A program made the position numbers and the translations under genes. From Arsukibacterium indicum (GTDB taxonomy: Bacteria > Pseudomonadota > Gammaproteobacteria > Enterobacterales > Alteromonadaceae): a DNA stretch of 64,000 nucleotides. The DNA lies in the NCBI RefSeq assembly GCF_019100565.1, contig NZ_JAHRID010000006.1:1-64000 (forward strand), read 5' to 3'. Shown in pieces: positions 37,344 to 46,479 of this stretch. Below the pieces are notes generated by a model. It made no database searches, had not been told where the DNA came from, and saw nothing but the letters and a program-made list of their open reading frames with translations. Within the stretch, counting starts at the first letter, position 1. Each line of letters starts with the position of its first letter.

Positions 37344-39599
37344 TTATTCTTTTACTACATCAATAAAATACTGACTTTCACCTGCCACTGTTTCCCGAAC
37401 TAAACCATGCACGTCGGTTTCAAAGCCTGGGAACTGGCCATTAAAGGCGCGGGTAAACTTTAGATAGTTAACGATTGTGGCATTAAAACGCTCACCCGGC
37501 ACCATTAGCGGAATGCCTGGTGGGTAAGGGGTTACCAGCATGGCAGTTACCCGGCCGGCGATGTCATCAATAGATACCCGCTCAATTTCACGGTGGGCCA
37601 TTTTAGCCCAGGCATCGGCCGGGGTCATAGCGGTTTCAATGGTCGACAGATACATTTCAGTGGTGACTTTTGCCACATCAAACTGCCGGTAAATATTGTG
37701 AATTTGCTGACATAAGTCGCGCAAACCCACCTTCTCATACCGTGGGTGCTTGGCGACAAACTCTGGCATAACCCGCCACATTGGCAGGTTTTGATCATAA
37801 TCGTCTTTAAACTGCTGTAACTCGGTGACCATAGAATTCCAGCGGCCTTTGGTAATGCCGATGGTAAACATAATAAAGAACGAATACAGCCCGGTTTTTT
37901 CAATAATGATACCGTGCTCAGCCAGGTACTTGCTGACAATAGTGGCCGGAATGCCCTGCTCGTCAAACTGACCCAGCATGTTCAGGCCCGGCGTAATAAT
38001 GGTAGCTTTAATCGGATCCAGAATGTTAAAGCCCGACTCTATCGGCCCGAACCCATGCCAGCTGTCAGTGGCGTGCAGTACCCAGTTATCGCGCTCGCCA
38101 ATGCCCTCTTCCGGCAAATGCTCAGGGCCCCAGACCTTAAACCACCAGTCGTCATCGCCAAACTCGGCATCGACTTTGCGCATTGCGCGACGAAAATCAA
38201 TCGCTTCCAGCAAGCTTTCCTCTACCAGCGAGGTCCCCCCCGGGGCTTCCATCATCGCAGCTGCCACGTCGCAACTGGCGATAATGGCGTACTGCGGGCT
38301 GGTTGAACTGTGCATTAAATACGATTCGTTAAAGCGGTGGGTATCTAAATTACGGTTAGTGGCGTTTTGCACCAGAATTTGCGACGCCTGAGACAAGCCT
38401 GCCAGCAACTTATGGGTAGACTGAGTGGCAAATACCAGGGTTTCGTCTGAGCGTGGCCGATCTTTGCCGATGGCGTGCATATTCTTATAAAAATCATGGA
38501 AGCTGGCGTGAGGCAGCCAGGCCTCATCAAAGTGCAGGGTATCGATGGTTGAGCCTAACTGCTGCTTAATCTCTTCCACGTTATACAAAATACCGTCGTA
38601 GGTACTTTGGGTAATGGTTAAAATACGTGGTTTTTTATTCTTAGCATTGCGGGCAAACGGGTTGGCCTCAATTTTTTTGGCAATGGCCTCAGGGGAAAAC
38701 TCCGCTTTTGGAATGGGGCCAATAATGCCGTAATGGTTACGCGTTGGCATTAAAAATACCGGAATAGCACCGGTCATAATAATCGAATGCAGAATCGACT
38801 TATGGCAGTTACGGTCTACCACCACAATGTCACCGGGTGCAACGACAGAGTGCCAGACCATTTTATTGGAGGTAGAGGTACCATTGGTTACAAAAAATAA
38901 ATGGTCTGCATTAAAAATACGGGCAGCGTTCTGCTCGCTTTGCGCCACTGGCCCGGTGTGGTCCAGCAACTGGCCCAGCTCGTCTACCGAATTACAGACA
39001 TCGGCCCGCAGCATGTTTTCACCAAAAAACTGATGAAACATCTGGCCAACCGGGCTTTTTAAAAAAGCCACCCCACCTGAATGGCCCGGGCAGTGCCAGG
39101 AGTATGAGCCGTCTGAGGCGTAATCCATTAAGGCATTAAAAAACGGTGGTGCCAACGCATCCAGGTATTTTTGCGCTTCACGGATAATATGCCGGGCCAC
39201 AAACTCGGGCGTATCTTCAAACATATGGATAAAACCATGCAACTCGCGCAGTACATCGTTTGGAATATGGCGGCTGGTGCGGGTTTCACCGTACAAAAAT
39301 ATTGGTATATCGGCGTTACGCTTACGCACTTCTTTAACAAAGGCCCGAAGCTCGGTCAGTGCAGTATTAACATCGGCATCGCTGCCACTGCCAAACTCTT
39401 CATCGTCTATTGATAAAATAAAGCACGATGCACGACTGGCCTGTTGGGCAAAGGCTGTTAAATCAACATAACTGGTGTAGCCCACCACTTCAAAGCCATG
39501 GCTGCCGATAGCCTGGGCTAAATCACGAATACCTGAGCCGGAAATATTTTCTGAACGGAAATCTTCATCAATTACAATTACCGGAAAACGAAATTTCAT
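37344..39599 (-). CDS. Orn/Lys/Arg decarboxylase, arginine-type by length
   Basis: A 751-aa PLP-dependent group III decarboxylase. An N-terminal response-regulator-like wing domain (1-130) precedes the PLP fold. HCPGHSGGVAFLKSPVG and FVTNGTSTSNKMV are present, and the PLP Lys is in STHKLLAGLSQASQ. The C-terminal part has PYPPGIPLMVPGE. Length is closer to AdiA (about 755) than to LdcC (about 713), so arginine is the first guess, but substrate cannot be fixed by eye. It would feed agmatine or cadaverine into polyamine or acid-stress metabolism; speD lies elsewhere in the window. AAGGACTGACTG precedes the ATG. Confidence 0.88.
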   Translation of the reverse strand: MKFRFPVIVIDEDFRSENISGSGIRDLAQAIGSHGFEVVGYTSYVDLTAFAQQASRASCFILSIDDEEFGSGSDADVNTALTELRAFVKEVRKRNADIPIFLYGETRTSRHIPNDVLRELHGFIHMFEDTPEFVARHIIREAQKYLDALAPPFFNALMDYASDGSYSWHCPGHSGGVAFLKSPVGQMFHQFFGENMLRADVCNSVDELGQLLDHTGPVAQSEQNAARIFNADHLFFVTNGTSTSNKMVWHSVVAPGDIVVVDRNCHKSILHSIIMTGAIPVFLMPTRNHYGIIGPIPKAEFSPEAIAKKIEANPFARNAKNKKPRILTITQSTYDGILYNVEEIKQQLGSTIDTLHFDEAWLPHASFHDFYKNMHAIGKDRPRSDETLVFATQSTHKLLAGLSQASQILVQNATNRNLDTHRFNESYLMHSSTSPQYAIIASCDVAAAMMEAPGGTSLVEESLLEAIDFRRAMRKVDAEFGDDDWWFKVWGPEHLPEEGIGERDNWVLHATDSWHGFGPIESGFNILDPIKATIITPGLNMLGQFDEQGIPATIVSKYLAEHGIIIEKTGLYSFFIMFTIGITKGRWNSMVTELQQFKDDYDQNLPMWRVMPEFVAKHPRYEKVGLRDLCQQIHNIYRQFDVAKVTTEMYLSTIETAMTPADAWAKMAHREIERVSIDDIAGRVTAMLVTPYPPGIPLMVPGERFNATIVNYLKFTRAFNGQFPGFETDVHGLVRETVAGESQYFIDVVKE

Positions 39600-39615
39600 C
39601 AGTCAGTCCTTGCTG

Positions 39616-41100
39616 TTAATCTTTTTTGGCCACTTTCTGGCGGGCTTTCATTAAACGCTCGCGCTTGTATTTTTGCAGCGCAGTTTCGGTGTTCTTTTTA
39701 GTTGGGGTAAAGGGGTTCTCCCCTTCACGGAACTCAACCCGCACCGGCGTGCCCATCATTTGCAGCGCTTTACGATAGTAATTCATTAAATAGCGTTTGT
39801 AGGAATCAGGTAAATCTTTTACCTGGTTACCATGAATAACAATAATCGGCGGGTTATATCCACCGGCATGAGCATACTTCAGTTTTACCCGCCGGCCGTG
39901 CACCATTGGGGGCTGGTGATCTTCCTGCGCCATTTTCATAATGCGGGTAAGCAGCGAGGTACTAACCCTTTTGGTGGCTGAGTCGAACGCTTCTTCTACC
40001 GACTCGAACAAATTACCCACACCCGAGCCATGCAGGGCCGAAATAAAATGTAAGCGGGCAAAATCGATAAAACCTAAACGGCGGTCCAGTTCACGCTTCA
40101 CTTCATCTTTAATGCTGTCGTTCAGGCCATCCCATTTATTAACGGCAATAACTAACGAGCGACCTGCATTTAAGGCAAACCCCAGAATGCTTAAGTCCTG
40201 ATCGGAAATGCCCTGGCGCGCGTCCAGCACCAGTAATACCACATTGGCTTCTTCAATAGCCTGCAAAGTTTTAATAACTGAGAACTTTTCCACCATGTCA
40301 TCAATCTTGCCGCGACGCCGCACCCCTGCTGTATCAATTAAGGTGTAATTGCGCTCGTTACGCTGCATCGGAATAAATACCGAGTCACGGGTGGTGCCAG
40401 GCATATCGAAAACCACTACCCGCTCTTCCCCTAAAATACGGTTAGTCAGGGTAGATTTACCAACATTCGGCCGGCCAACAATCGCCAGCTTTATGTGCTC
40501 GCTGCGCAAGCGGGCCGCTTCTGCATCAGCCTGCTCTTCGGTCAGGGTTTCCAGCGCCGGGCCAGCTTCTGCCTCTGCTTCATTGGCATCGCCTTGTTTG
40601 ATACTGTCAGCCAGAAATGGCAATAAGGCGTGGTTAAGTAATGATGACACGCCACGGCCATGAGCTGCAGCGATTGGATACACCTCGCCTACGCCCAGGC
40701 TGTAGAAATCGGCGATAGCCGTATCTGCGTCGAGGCCATCGGTTTTATTGGCAACCAGAAACACCGGTTTCTCAACCCGGCGGATATGATCAGCAATGGC
40801 GCTGTCGCCAACGGTTGCACCCGCCCGGGCATCAACCATAAACAGGACAACATCGGCTTCATCAATGGCTTTTAACGATTGTTCAGCCATTTCCACTTCA
40901 ATACCCTGCTCATTGCCGTCAATACCCCCTGTATCAACCACAATAAACTCCAGGCCTTCGAAATTAACCGAGCCATACTTGCGATCCCGGGTTAAGCCAG
41001 GAAAGTCTGCAACCAGCGCATCCCGGGTGCGGGTTAAACGATTAAACAGTGTGGATTTGCCAACATTGGCGCGCCCCACCAGGGCTACTACAGGTAACAT
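39616..41100 (-). CDS. der: Ribosome-associated GTPase Der (EngA)
   Basis: A 494-aa essential GTPase for 50S ribosome assembly, with two G domains in tandem. The first G1 is GRANVGKST near residue 8 and the second is GRPNVGKST near residue 212. NKTDG and NKWDG are the two G4 motifs. A charged linker rich in Glu and Ala (about 175-205) joins them. The KH-like C-terminal domain includes [15 protein letters not shown]. It is the last gene of the bamB region, separated from bamB by a terminator-like hairpin. Confidence 0.97.
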   Translation of the reverse strand: MLPVVALVGRANVGKSTLFNRLTRTRDALVADFPGLTRDRKYGSVNFEGLEFIVVDTGGIDGNEQGIEVEMAEQSLKAIDEADVVLFMVDARAGATVGDSAIADHIRRVEKPVFLVANKTDGLDADTAIADFYSLGVGEVYPIAAAHGRGVSSLLNHALLPFLADSIKQGDANEAEAEAGPALETLTEEQADAEAARLRSEHIKLAIVGRPNVGKSTLTNRILGEERVVVFDMPGTTRDSVFIPMQRNERNYTLIDTAGVRRRGKIDDMVEKFSVIKTLQAIEEANVVLLVLDARQGISDQDLSILGFALNAGRSLVIAVNKWDGLNDSIKDEVKRELDRRLGFIDFARLHFISALHGSGVGNLFESVEEAFDSATKRVSTSLLTRIMKMAQEDHQPPMVHGRRVKLKYAHAGGYNPPIIVIHGNQVKDLPDSYKRYLMNYYRKALQMMGTPVRVEFREGENPFTPTKKNTETALQKYKRERLMKARQKVAKKD

Positions 41101-41117
41101 TCAGTCAACCTCAGAAA

Positions 41118-41145
41118 TAAGAAAACAGGCCCAATCAGGCCTGTT
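41118..41145 (-). terminator. Terminator between bamB and der
   Basis: The stem AACAGGCC/GGCCTGTT (41124-41131 with 41138-41145) is followed on the minus strand by TTCTTATTTC. The U tract is short, so part of the transcripts may continue into der. Confidence 0.65.
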
Positions 41146-41172
41146 CCTTCAGTTATATGCCTGGAGTACCGG

Positions 41173-42348
41173 TTAGGGTACTTGTAATAAGACTAGCTCA
41201 CCATTGCGGCTTGTCACTAATATATAGTCTTCGTTGGCCACAGCCTGGCGATAAAAACCAGAGCTGTCCAAACTCTGCCGGGCAACAAATTCGCCGGTTT
41301 CCCGGTTAAGCCAGTGCAGGTTACCTTTGTTGTCACCTACCACCAGGTAATCTTTATAAACGGTAGGCCCGGTTAAAAAATGCCGCTGTAAACCTTGCTG
41401 ACCCCAGATCTCACTGCCGTTACGACGGTCAACCGCATAAATGCCACCGGTCGAGTCAACCAGGTACAGTACATTGCCGGCGATAGCCATATTGCGAAAG
41501 CTGGCATAATCACGTTTCCAGATCTGGCGGCCACTGCGCAGTTCCATAGCAACCAACTCGCCATTATAGGCAATGGTATATAAGGTGCCGGCAACAACAA
41601 TAGGTTTGGCATCAACATCAACCAGCCGGGATAAGTCGGTACTGCCTTGCGGCGTAGCAATCACTTCTTCCCAGGCCTGATAACCGCGCTCAGCAATCAG
41701 TACCCCAACCCGGCCAGTACCACTACCGTAAATGACACCACCTGCTTCAATTACCGGCTCGCTGACACCACGAATAGTCAATGCTGGCTGCTCATCTTCA
41801 AAAGTCCAGCGTTGCTCACCGCTCTGTGGGTCAAGCGCAATCACGGTACCAGCAGTGGTAACTACCACGACCAGACCATCGCCAGTTGCCGGACTTGCAA
41901 TAACTTCACCTTTTACCGGTACCCGCCATAATAACTGACCATTTTCCGCATTGAGGGCAAACACGTCGCCATCTTCTGTTCCCAGGTACAACTTATTATC
42001 GTTAAACGTTACACCACCGGCTATCCGGGCGGTATCACCACTAAAACGGGCCAGGAGTGAAGATTTTCCCTCACTGCGTAAATCAAAACTCCAGATTGTC
42101 CGGCCATTGCTCAGGTTTTTAGCAACAACTATACCGTCACGGCTGGCAGCATACACTTTGTCACCGACGATAGCAGGAGTTAAACCTGACTCGTAATGGG
42201 CAACACCTTTACCAACCTTGCTTTGCCAGACTTTCTCAGGGTTAATGCTGTTTTGAACATCAGGCAGAACCAGTTTTTCTTTACTGGAACAGGCACTAAG
42301 GGTCAGAGCCACTAACAGGGCTACCGTAAACTTTGCAAATAATTTCAC
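41173..42348 (-). CDS. bamB: Outer membrane protein assembly factor BamB
   Basis: A 391-aa lipoprotein with lipobox LSAC (Cys20) and an eight-bladed beta-propeller made of PQQ-like repeats (LYLGTEDGDVFALNAENGQLLW, VIALDPQSGEQRW, IYAVDRRNGSEIW and similar). BamB supports the BAM complex that inserts outer-membrane proteins. The start is GTG with AGGGG upstream. It follows yfgM by 12 bases, the same order as in E. coli. Confidence 0.95.
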   Translation of the reverse strand: MKLFAKFTVALLVALTLSACSSKEKLVLPDVQNSINPEKVWQSKVGKGVAHYESGLTPAIVGDKVYAASRDGIVVAKNLSNGRTIWSFDLRSEGKSSLLARFSGDTARIAGGVTFNDNKLYLGTEDGDVFALNAENGQLLWRVPVKGEVIASPATGDGLVVVVTTAGTVIALDPQSGEQRWTFEDEQPALTIRGVSEPVIEAGGVIYGSGTGRVGVLIAERGYQAWEEVIATPQGSTDLSRLVDVDAKPIVVAGTLYTIAYNGELVAMELRSGRQIWKRDYASFRNMAIAGNVLYLVDSTGGIYAVDRRNGSEIWGQQGLQRHFLTGPTVYKDYLVVGDNKGNLHWLNRETGEFVARQSLDSSGFYRQAVANEDYILVTSRNGELVLLQVP

Positions 42349-42360
42349 GCCTACCCCTTG

Positions 42361-42987
42361 TTAACCAGCTGTAATGTGAGCCAATTCATCCAGTTTTACC
42401 TGTAACAATGGCCGGCTTTGCTCACTGCTGGCCAACGCTTCCTGATACGCCGTTTTAGCCTTCGCTAACTCACCGGTTAACTGCAGAACATCGCCTTTTA
42501 ATTCAGCCTGCTGGCCTGCAAAACTAGCCGGAACCGGCTTTTGCAATGTGGCCAGCGCGTCTGCGTAGTTACCCTGCTCACGTTGAACCCGCGCCAGACG
42601 TAACTGGGCAATAGCCTGCACCGGCGCTTCTTTCGCGTTATTCGTAACCCAGCTTAAGTGCTCTGCCGCAACTGCAAGCTGCTGGCTGTCAATTGCCTCA
42701 CGTGCCGCCAGTAATGCTGCAAATACTGCATAGCTGGTATCACTCTGTGCATCGATAAACCCCTGCGCACTGGCTAACCAGTCGCTGCCTTCAGCTTGTT
42801 GTTCCAGCAACTGACTGTACTGAGCTGATACCTGCTCAGCCTGCTCGCGTTGCTCAGCCTGGAAATAACGCCAGCCGTACAGGCCGGCCAGGCCAATGGT
42901 TACACCTGCCAAAATTGCTTTTCCGTAGTTATTCCAAAAGCGTTTAATGGCTTCAACCTGTTGCTCTTCGCTGCTGTATATTTCCAA
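42361..42987 (-). CDS. yfgM: YfgM-family TPR protein, SecYEG ancillary subunit
   Basis: A 208-aa protein with a short cytoplasmic start (EIYSSEEQQVEAIKRFWNNYG), one membrane segment (about 21-40, AILAGVTIGLAGLYGWRYF) and a periplasmic TPR-like helical domain. This is the YfgM layout, and its position between hisS and bamB is the conserved one. The start codon is TTG with GGAG eight bases upstream; no ATG fits the beginning of the domain. It is thought to link the translocon to periplasmic chaperones. Confidence 0.9.
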   Translation of the reverse strand: MEIYSSEEQQVEAIKRFWNNYGKAILAGVTIGLAGLYGWRYFQAEQREQAEQVSAQYSQLLEQQAEGSDWLASAQGFIDAQSDTSYAVFAALLAAREAIDSQQLAVAAEHLSWVTNNAKEAPVQAIAQLRLARVQREQGNYADALATLQKPVPASFAGQQAELKGDVLQLTGELAKAKTAYQEALASSEQSRPLLQVKLDELAHITAG

Positions 42988-43092
42988 TGTTACTACTCCG
43001 TAATATCCTGCTTATCTGGTAAGTACCCGCCGAATAAGGCCGGTTGGCCATTTCAATGCCAATACTGTTTACTTTATTAAAACTCAGTTTTA

Positions 43093-44367
43093 CTAAAGCG
43101 CTGCAGCCAGTTGCTGCGCTAACGCCGCCAGTGTCAATGTTTGTTGAGGTTTTTCCTGTCGCAGCCACTTCAGGGTTATTTCGCCGCGCGCAAGTTCATC
43201 TGCTCCGAGAATTAACCCCAGTTCTGCACCTGATTTATCGGCCTTTTTCATTTGTTTTTTCAGGTTGCCACCGCCGCAGTGCAAGATAACACGTTTTGAC
43301 GCTAACTCGCTACGCAGCTGTTCGGCAATAGCAATAGCAGCAAGTTCCGCCGCTTCCCCCATTGGCATCAGATAAATATCTGCCGTTGCCTGTGGCAGCG
43401 TTACCAGTTGCAGGGTTTGCAACAATAACACCAGCCGCTCCATGCCAAGGGCAAAACCCACTGCCGGTGTTGCCTTACCGCCAAGTTGCTCTACCAAACC
43501 ATCATAACGACCACCGGCGCATACCGTTCCCTGCGCGCCCAGCTCAGTGGTAACCCATTCAAATACCGTTTTATTGTAGTAATCAAGGCCTCGCACCAGC
43601 GTCGGGTTAACGGTGTAAGCAATACCTGCTGCATCAAGCCGGCGTTTTAACTGGCTAAAATGCTCAGCTGAATCAGCATCCAGATAATCCGTTAATTGTG
43701 GCGCACCGGCTAACACTTCTGCCAGTGCCGGGTTTTTACTATCCAGCACCCGTAAAGGGTTGCTGTGCATACGGCGCAGGCTGTCTTCATCCAGCTGTGA
43801 TTTATGCTGTTCCAGATAAGCAATTAACGCGTCCCGATAAATTGCTCTTGCTTCATTTGAACCCAGTGAGTTTAGTTGCAAACTTACATAAGGCGCCAAC
43901 CCCAGTTGCTGCCACAAGCTCGCGGTAAGCATAATAACTTCAGCATCAATATCACTGCTGGCAATGCCAAATACTTCTAAGCCAAACTGATGAAACTGTC
44001 GATAACGGCCCTTTTGCGGCCGCTCGTGCCGAAACATTGGCCCCATATACCACAGCCGCTGCTCCTGATTGTACAGCAAACCATGTTCATTGCCGGCCCT
44101 GACGCAGCAGGCCGTACCCTCCGGCCTCAGTGTCAGACTGTCACCATTACGATCGGCAAAGGTATACATTTCTTTTTCAACAATATCGGTAACTTCACCG
44201 ATTGAGCGTTTAAACAGCTCAGTCATTTCAACGATAGGAAAGCGAATTTCGCTGTAGCCATAGCGGGCCACCGTACTGCGCAACACCTGCTCAAGATGCT
44301 GCCACAGTGGCGTATCCTGAGGCAGGCAATCGTTCATGCCACGTATTGCCTGTATATTTTTTGCCAA
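43093..44367 (-). CDS. hisS: Histidyl-tRNA synthetase
   Basis: A 424-aa class II synthetase. Motif 1 lies around [13 protein letters not shown], motif 2 around [19 protein letters not shown], and the histidine-specific motif is [15 protein letters not shown]. Motif 3 is in GFALGMERL. The C-terminal anticodon-binding domain follows. The sequence beginning [12 protein letters not shown] starts at a TTG codon with GAGAG eight bases upstream; no ATG is available nearby. It lies after a terminator following ispG, so it may have its own promoter. Confidence 0.96.
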   Translation of the reverse strand: MAKNIQAIRGMNDCLPQDTPLWQHLEQVLRSTVARYGYSEIRFPIVEMTELFKRSIGEVTDIVEKEMYTFADRNGDSLTLRPEGTACCVRAGNEHGLLYNQEQRLWYMGPMFRHERPQKGRYRQFHQFGLEVFGIASSDIDAEVIMLTASLWQQLGLAPYVSLQLNSLGSNEARAIYRDALIAYLEQHKSQLDEDSLRRMHSNPLRVLDSKNPALAEVLAGAPQLTDYLDADSAEHFSQLKRRLDAAGIAYTVNPTLVRGLDYYNKTVFEWVTTELGAQGTVCAGGRYDGLVEQLGGKATPAVGFALGMERLVLLLQTLQLVTLPQATADIYLMPMGEAAELAAIAIAEQLRSELASKRVILHCGGGNLKKQMKKADKSGAELGLILGADELARGEITLKWLRQEKPQQTLTLAALAQQLAAAL

Positions 44368-44406
44368 AATTAAACTCTCACTACCATGCTAAAAACCGGC
44401 CGATTA

Positions 44407-44430
44407 TAAAAGGTGTCTTTAAAAACACCA
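44407..44430 (-). terminator. Terminator after ispG
   Basis: On the minus strand GGTGT and ACACC close a TTTTAAAG loop, followed by TTTTATAA. The stem is short (5 bp) but followed by a U run. It lies between ispG and hisS. Confidence 0.55.
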
Positions 44431-44443
44431 AACCGCCGCCGTA

Positions 44444-45556
44444 CTAATCCAGTTGTTTTATACCAATAAGTTGTTCACGTGCCACCAGATACTGACGTAC
44501 CTGCTGCTCTAACTGTTCGGCAATGTTGTTATTGTCCAGTCGTAGTTTCTGGCGCTGACCATTTAGATAAAAGCCGCTTTTGCGGTTAGCACCCGCAACA
44601 CCTAAATCGGAAATCAGTGCTTCACCCGGACCATTCACCACACAACCAATAACTGACACTGTTAATGGCTCGACAATATCTTCCAGCCGCTGCTCCAGCT
44701 CGTTCATCGTTTTTATGACATCGAACTCCTGCCGCGAGCAGCTGGGACAAGCAATAAAGTTTATACCGCGTTGACGAATACGCAGGGATTTTAAAATATC
44801 AAAGGCGACTTTGACTTCTTCTACCGGATCGGCTGCCAGTGAAATTCGCAAGGTATCACCAATGCCTTCTGCCAGCAGCATTCCTAAACCGATAGCCGAT
44901 TTAACTGCACCAGCCCGAGCTCCCCCTGCTTCTGTAATACCCAGATGCAGTGGTTGCTTAATTTGTTTGGCCAGCAGCCGGTAGGCGCCTACGGCCAGAA
45001 ACACATCTGAGGCTTTAACACTGACTTTAAACTGATCAAAGTTCAGCCGGTCCAGAATATCAACATGCCGCATTGCCGACTCTACCAGCGCCTCCGGAGT
45101 CGGCTCAGTATACTTTTCCTGAATATCAGCTTCCAGTGAGCCACCATTTACCCCAATTCTGATCGGAATATTATGATCGCGGGCACTTTCTACCACCGCC
45201 CGGATCCGATCCTCACGGCCAATGTTGCCCGGGTTTATCCGCAAACAATCGGCACCATATTCTGCGACTTTTAAGGCAATTCGGTAATCAAAATGGATAT
45301 CTGCAACCAACGGGATCGTCGCCTGCTGTTTTATCAGCTTAAAGGCTTCTGCTGCTTCCATGGTAGGCACTGATACCCGCACCAGATCAGCGCCGGCATC
45401 TGCTATCGCTTTTATTTGTGCCAGGGTAGCAGCAACATCGGTTGTCAGGGTATTAGTCATGGATTGCACAGCAATAGGCGCGTCACCACCTATGGCAACA
45501 CTACCTACGTGAATTTGGGTACTCGGCCGCCGGGTAATTGGATTATCAGCAAACAT
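44444..45556 (-). CDS. ispG: 4-hydroxy-3-methylbut-2-enyl-diphosphate synthase
   Basis: A 370-aa iron-sulfur enzyme of the MEP isoprenoid pathway (GcpE). The TIM-barrel start [20 protein letters not shown] and [11 protein letters not shown] are typical. The 4Fe-4S ligands are in ACPSCSRQ and [12 protein letters not shown]. It follows rodZ by two bases and precedes hisS, as in many gammaproteobacteria. Its cluster would be built by the isc genes encoded further along. Confidence 0.96.
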   Translation of the reverse strand: MFADNPITRRPSTQIHVGSVAIGGDAPIAVQSMTNTLTTDVAATLAQIKAIADAGADLVRVSVPTMEAAEAFKLIKQQATIPLVADIHFDYRIALKVAEYGADCLRINPGNIGREDRIRAVVESARDHNIPIRIGVNGGSLEADIQEKYTEPTPEALVESAMRHVDILDRLNFDQFKVSVKASDVFLAVGAYRLLAKQIKQPLHLGITEAGGARAGAVKSAIGLGMLLAEGIGDTLRISLAADPVEEVKVAFDILKSLRIRQRGINFIACPSCSRQEFDVIKTMNELEQRLEDIVEPLTVSVIGCVVNGPGEALISDLGVAGANRKSGFYLNGQRQKLRLDNNNIAEQLEQQVRQYLVAREQLIGIKQLD

Positions 45557-45558
45557 GA

Positions 45559-46479
45559 TTAGTCGGGTTCCGCAAGGGTAAATTTCGCCACTCTGCCTTC
45601 AGGCAGTGATGACATATCAAAAGGTTGGTTATTAAGTGTTATGCGCACAACACTGGGATTACCCAGGGTTACTACAAACGGGGCCTTACCAGTTACCGTC
45701 ATCTGATATCCCGCATCCTTTGTACCATAAGCAATACGGTTACCTTCGGCGTCCAGCACATCTATCCAGCAGTTATCCTGAAAATTCATGATAATGACGT
45801 CCTGCACGTCTGAATCAACTGGCTCTGCAACCGGCTGGCTTTTCAGCTCAGGCATTGTTTCAGCAATAACGTTCTCTGGCTCGCTGACAATTGCCGGCGC
45901 ACCGTCCGCTTTAACCGGGTCGGCCATGCTGCCTGGCATTGTGCTGCTGTCAGCCCCATTTACATTTACTACATTATTCGTGAGCGAATTGTTATCCAAA
46001 TCTTCAGCTACTAAAGCCTGATCAGTGGCATCAGCTGCAGGTTGTTTTTGCAGCAAACTGTCGGCGCTGGGGCTGGCGGTTTGCCACCACCATAACACCA
46101 GCATCAGTACTAATATAAAAGTGATGGCATAGGTTAGCCACATAAAACGATTTTCGGTTGCCTGATGCCCTGTCCGGTTTGAAAAAGTCCGCATCGGCTT
46201 CGCCGGGCCGGCGACACAACCATTTTGTCGCTCAAACGCTTGCAGAACCTGTTGTTCAGGTAATTTAACCAACCTGGCATACGCCCGCAGGTAACCACGG
46301 ATAAAGGTGACCAGCATTGAACTGTCAAGCTCATCAGTTTCAATTTGCTGTACCAGATTAACCCGTAAATTCAGTTGCAATGCCACATCAGCAACGGTGA
46401 GTTTGCGTTGCTCTCTGGCCTGCTGTAATAACTGTCCGGCAGTCAATTCGGCTGAAGTTGAGTTGGTCGTTGTGCTCAT
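45559..46479 (-). CDS. rodZ: Cytoskeleton protein RodZ
   Basis: A 306-aa bitopic protein. A cytoplasmic helix-turn-helix domain (about 10-90: [23 protein letters not shown]) binds MreB in known RodZ proteins. A basic juxtamembrane stretch comes next, then a single helix (about 113-131, [18 protein letters not shown]). A variable acidic linker and a periplasmic beta domain ending [15 protein letters not shown] follow. The ATG overlaps the stop of the PilW-like gene by four bases. Confidence 0.92.
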   Translation of the reverse strand: MSTTTNSTSAELTAGQLLQQAREQRKLTVADVALQLNLRVNLVQQIETDELDSSMLVTFIRGYLRAYARLVKLPEQQVLQAFERQNGCVAGPAKPMRTFSNRTGHQATENRFMWLTYAITFILVLMLVLWWWQTASPSADSLLQKQPAADATDQALVAEDLDNNSLTNNVVNVNGADSSTMPGSMADPVKADGAPAIVSEPENVIAETMPELKSQPVAEPVDSDVQDVIIMNFQDNCWIDVLDAEGNRIAYGTKDAGYQMTVTGKAPFVVTLGNPSVVRITLNNQPFDMSSLPEGRVAKFTLAEPD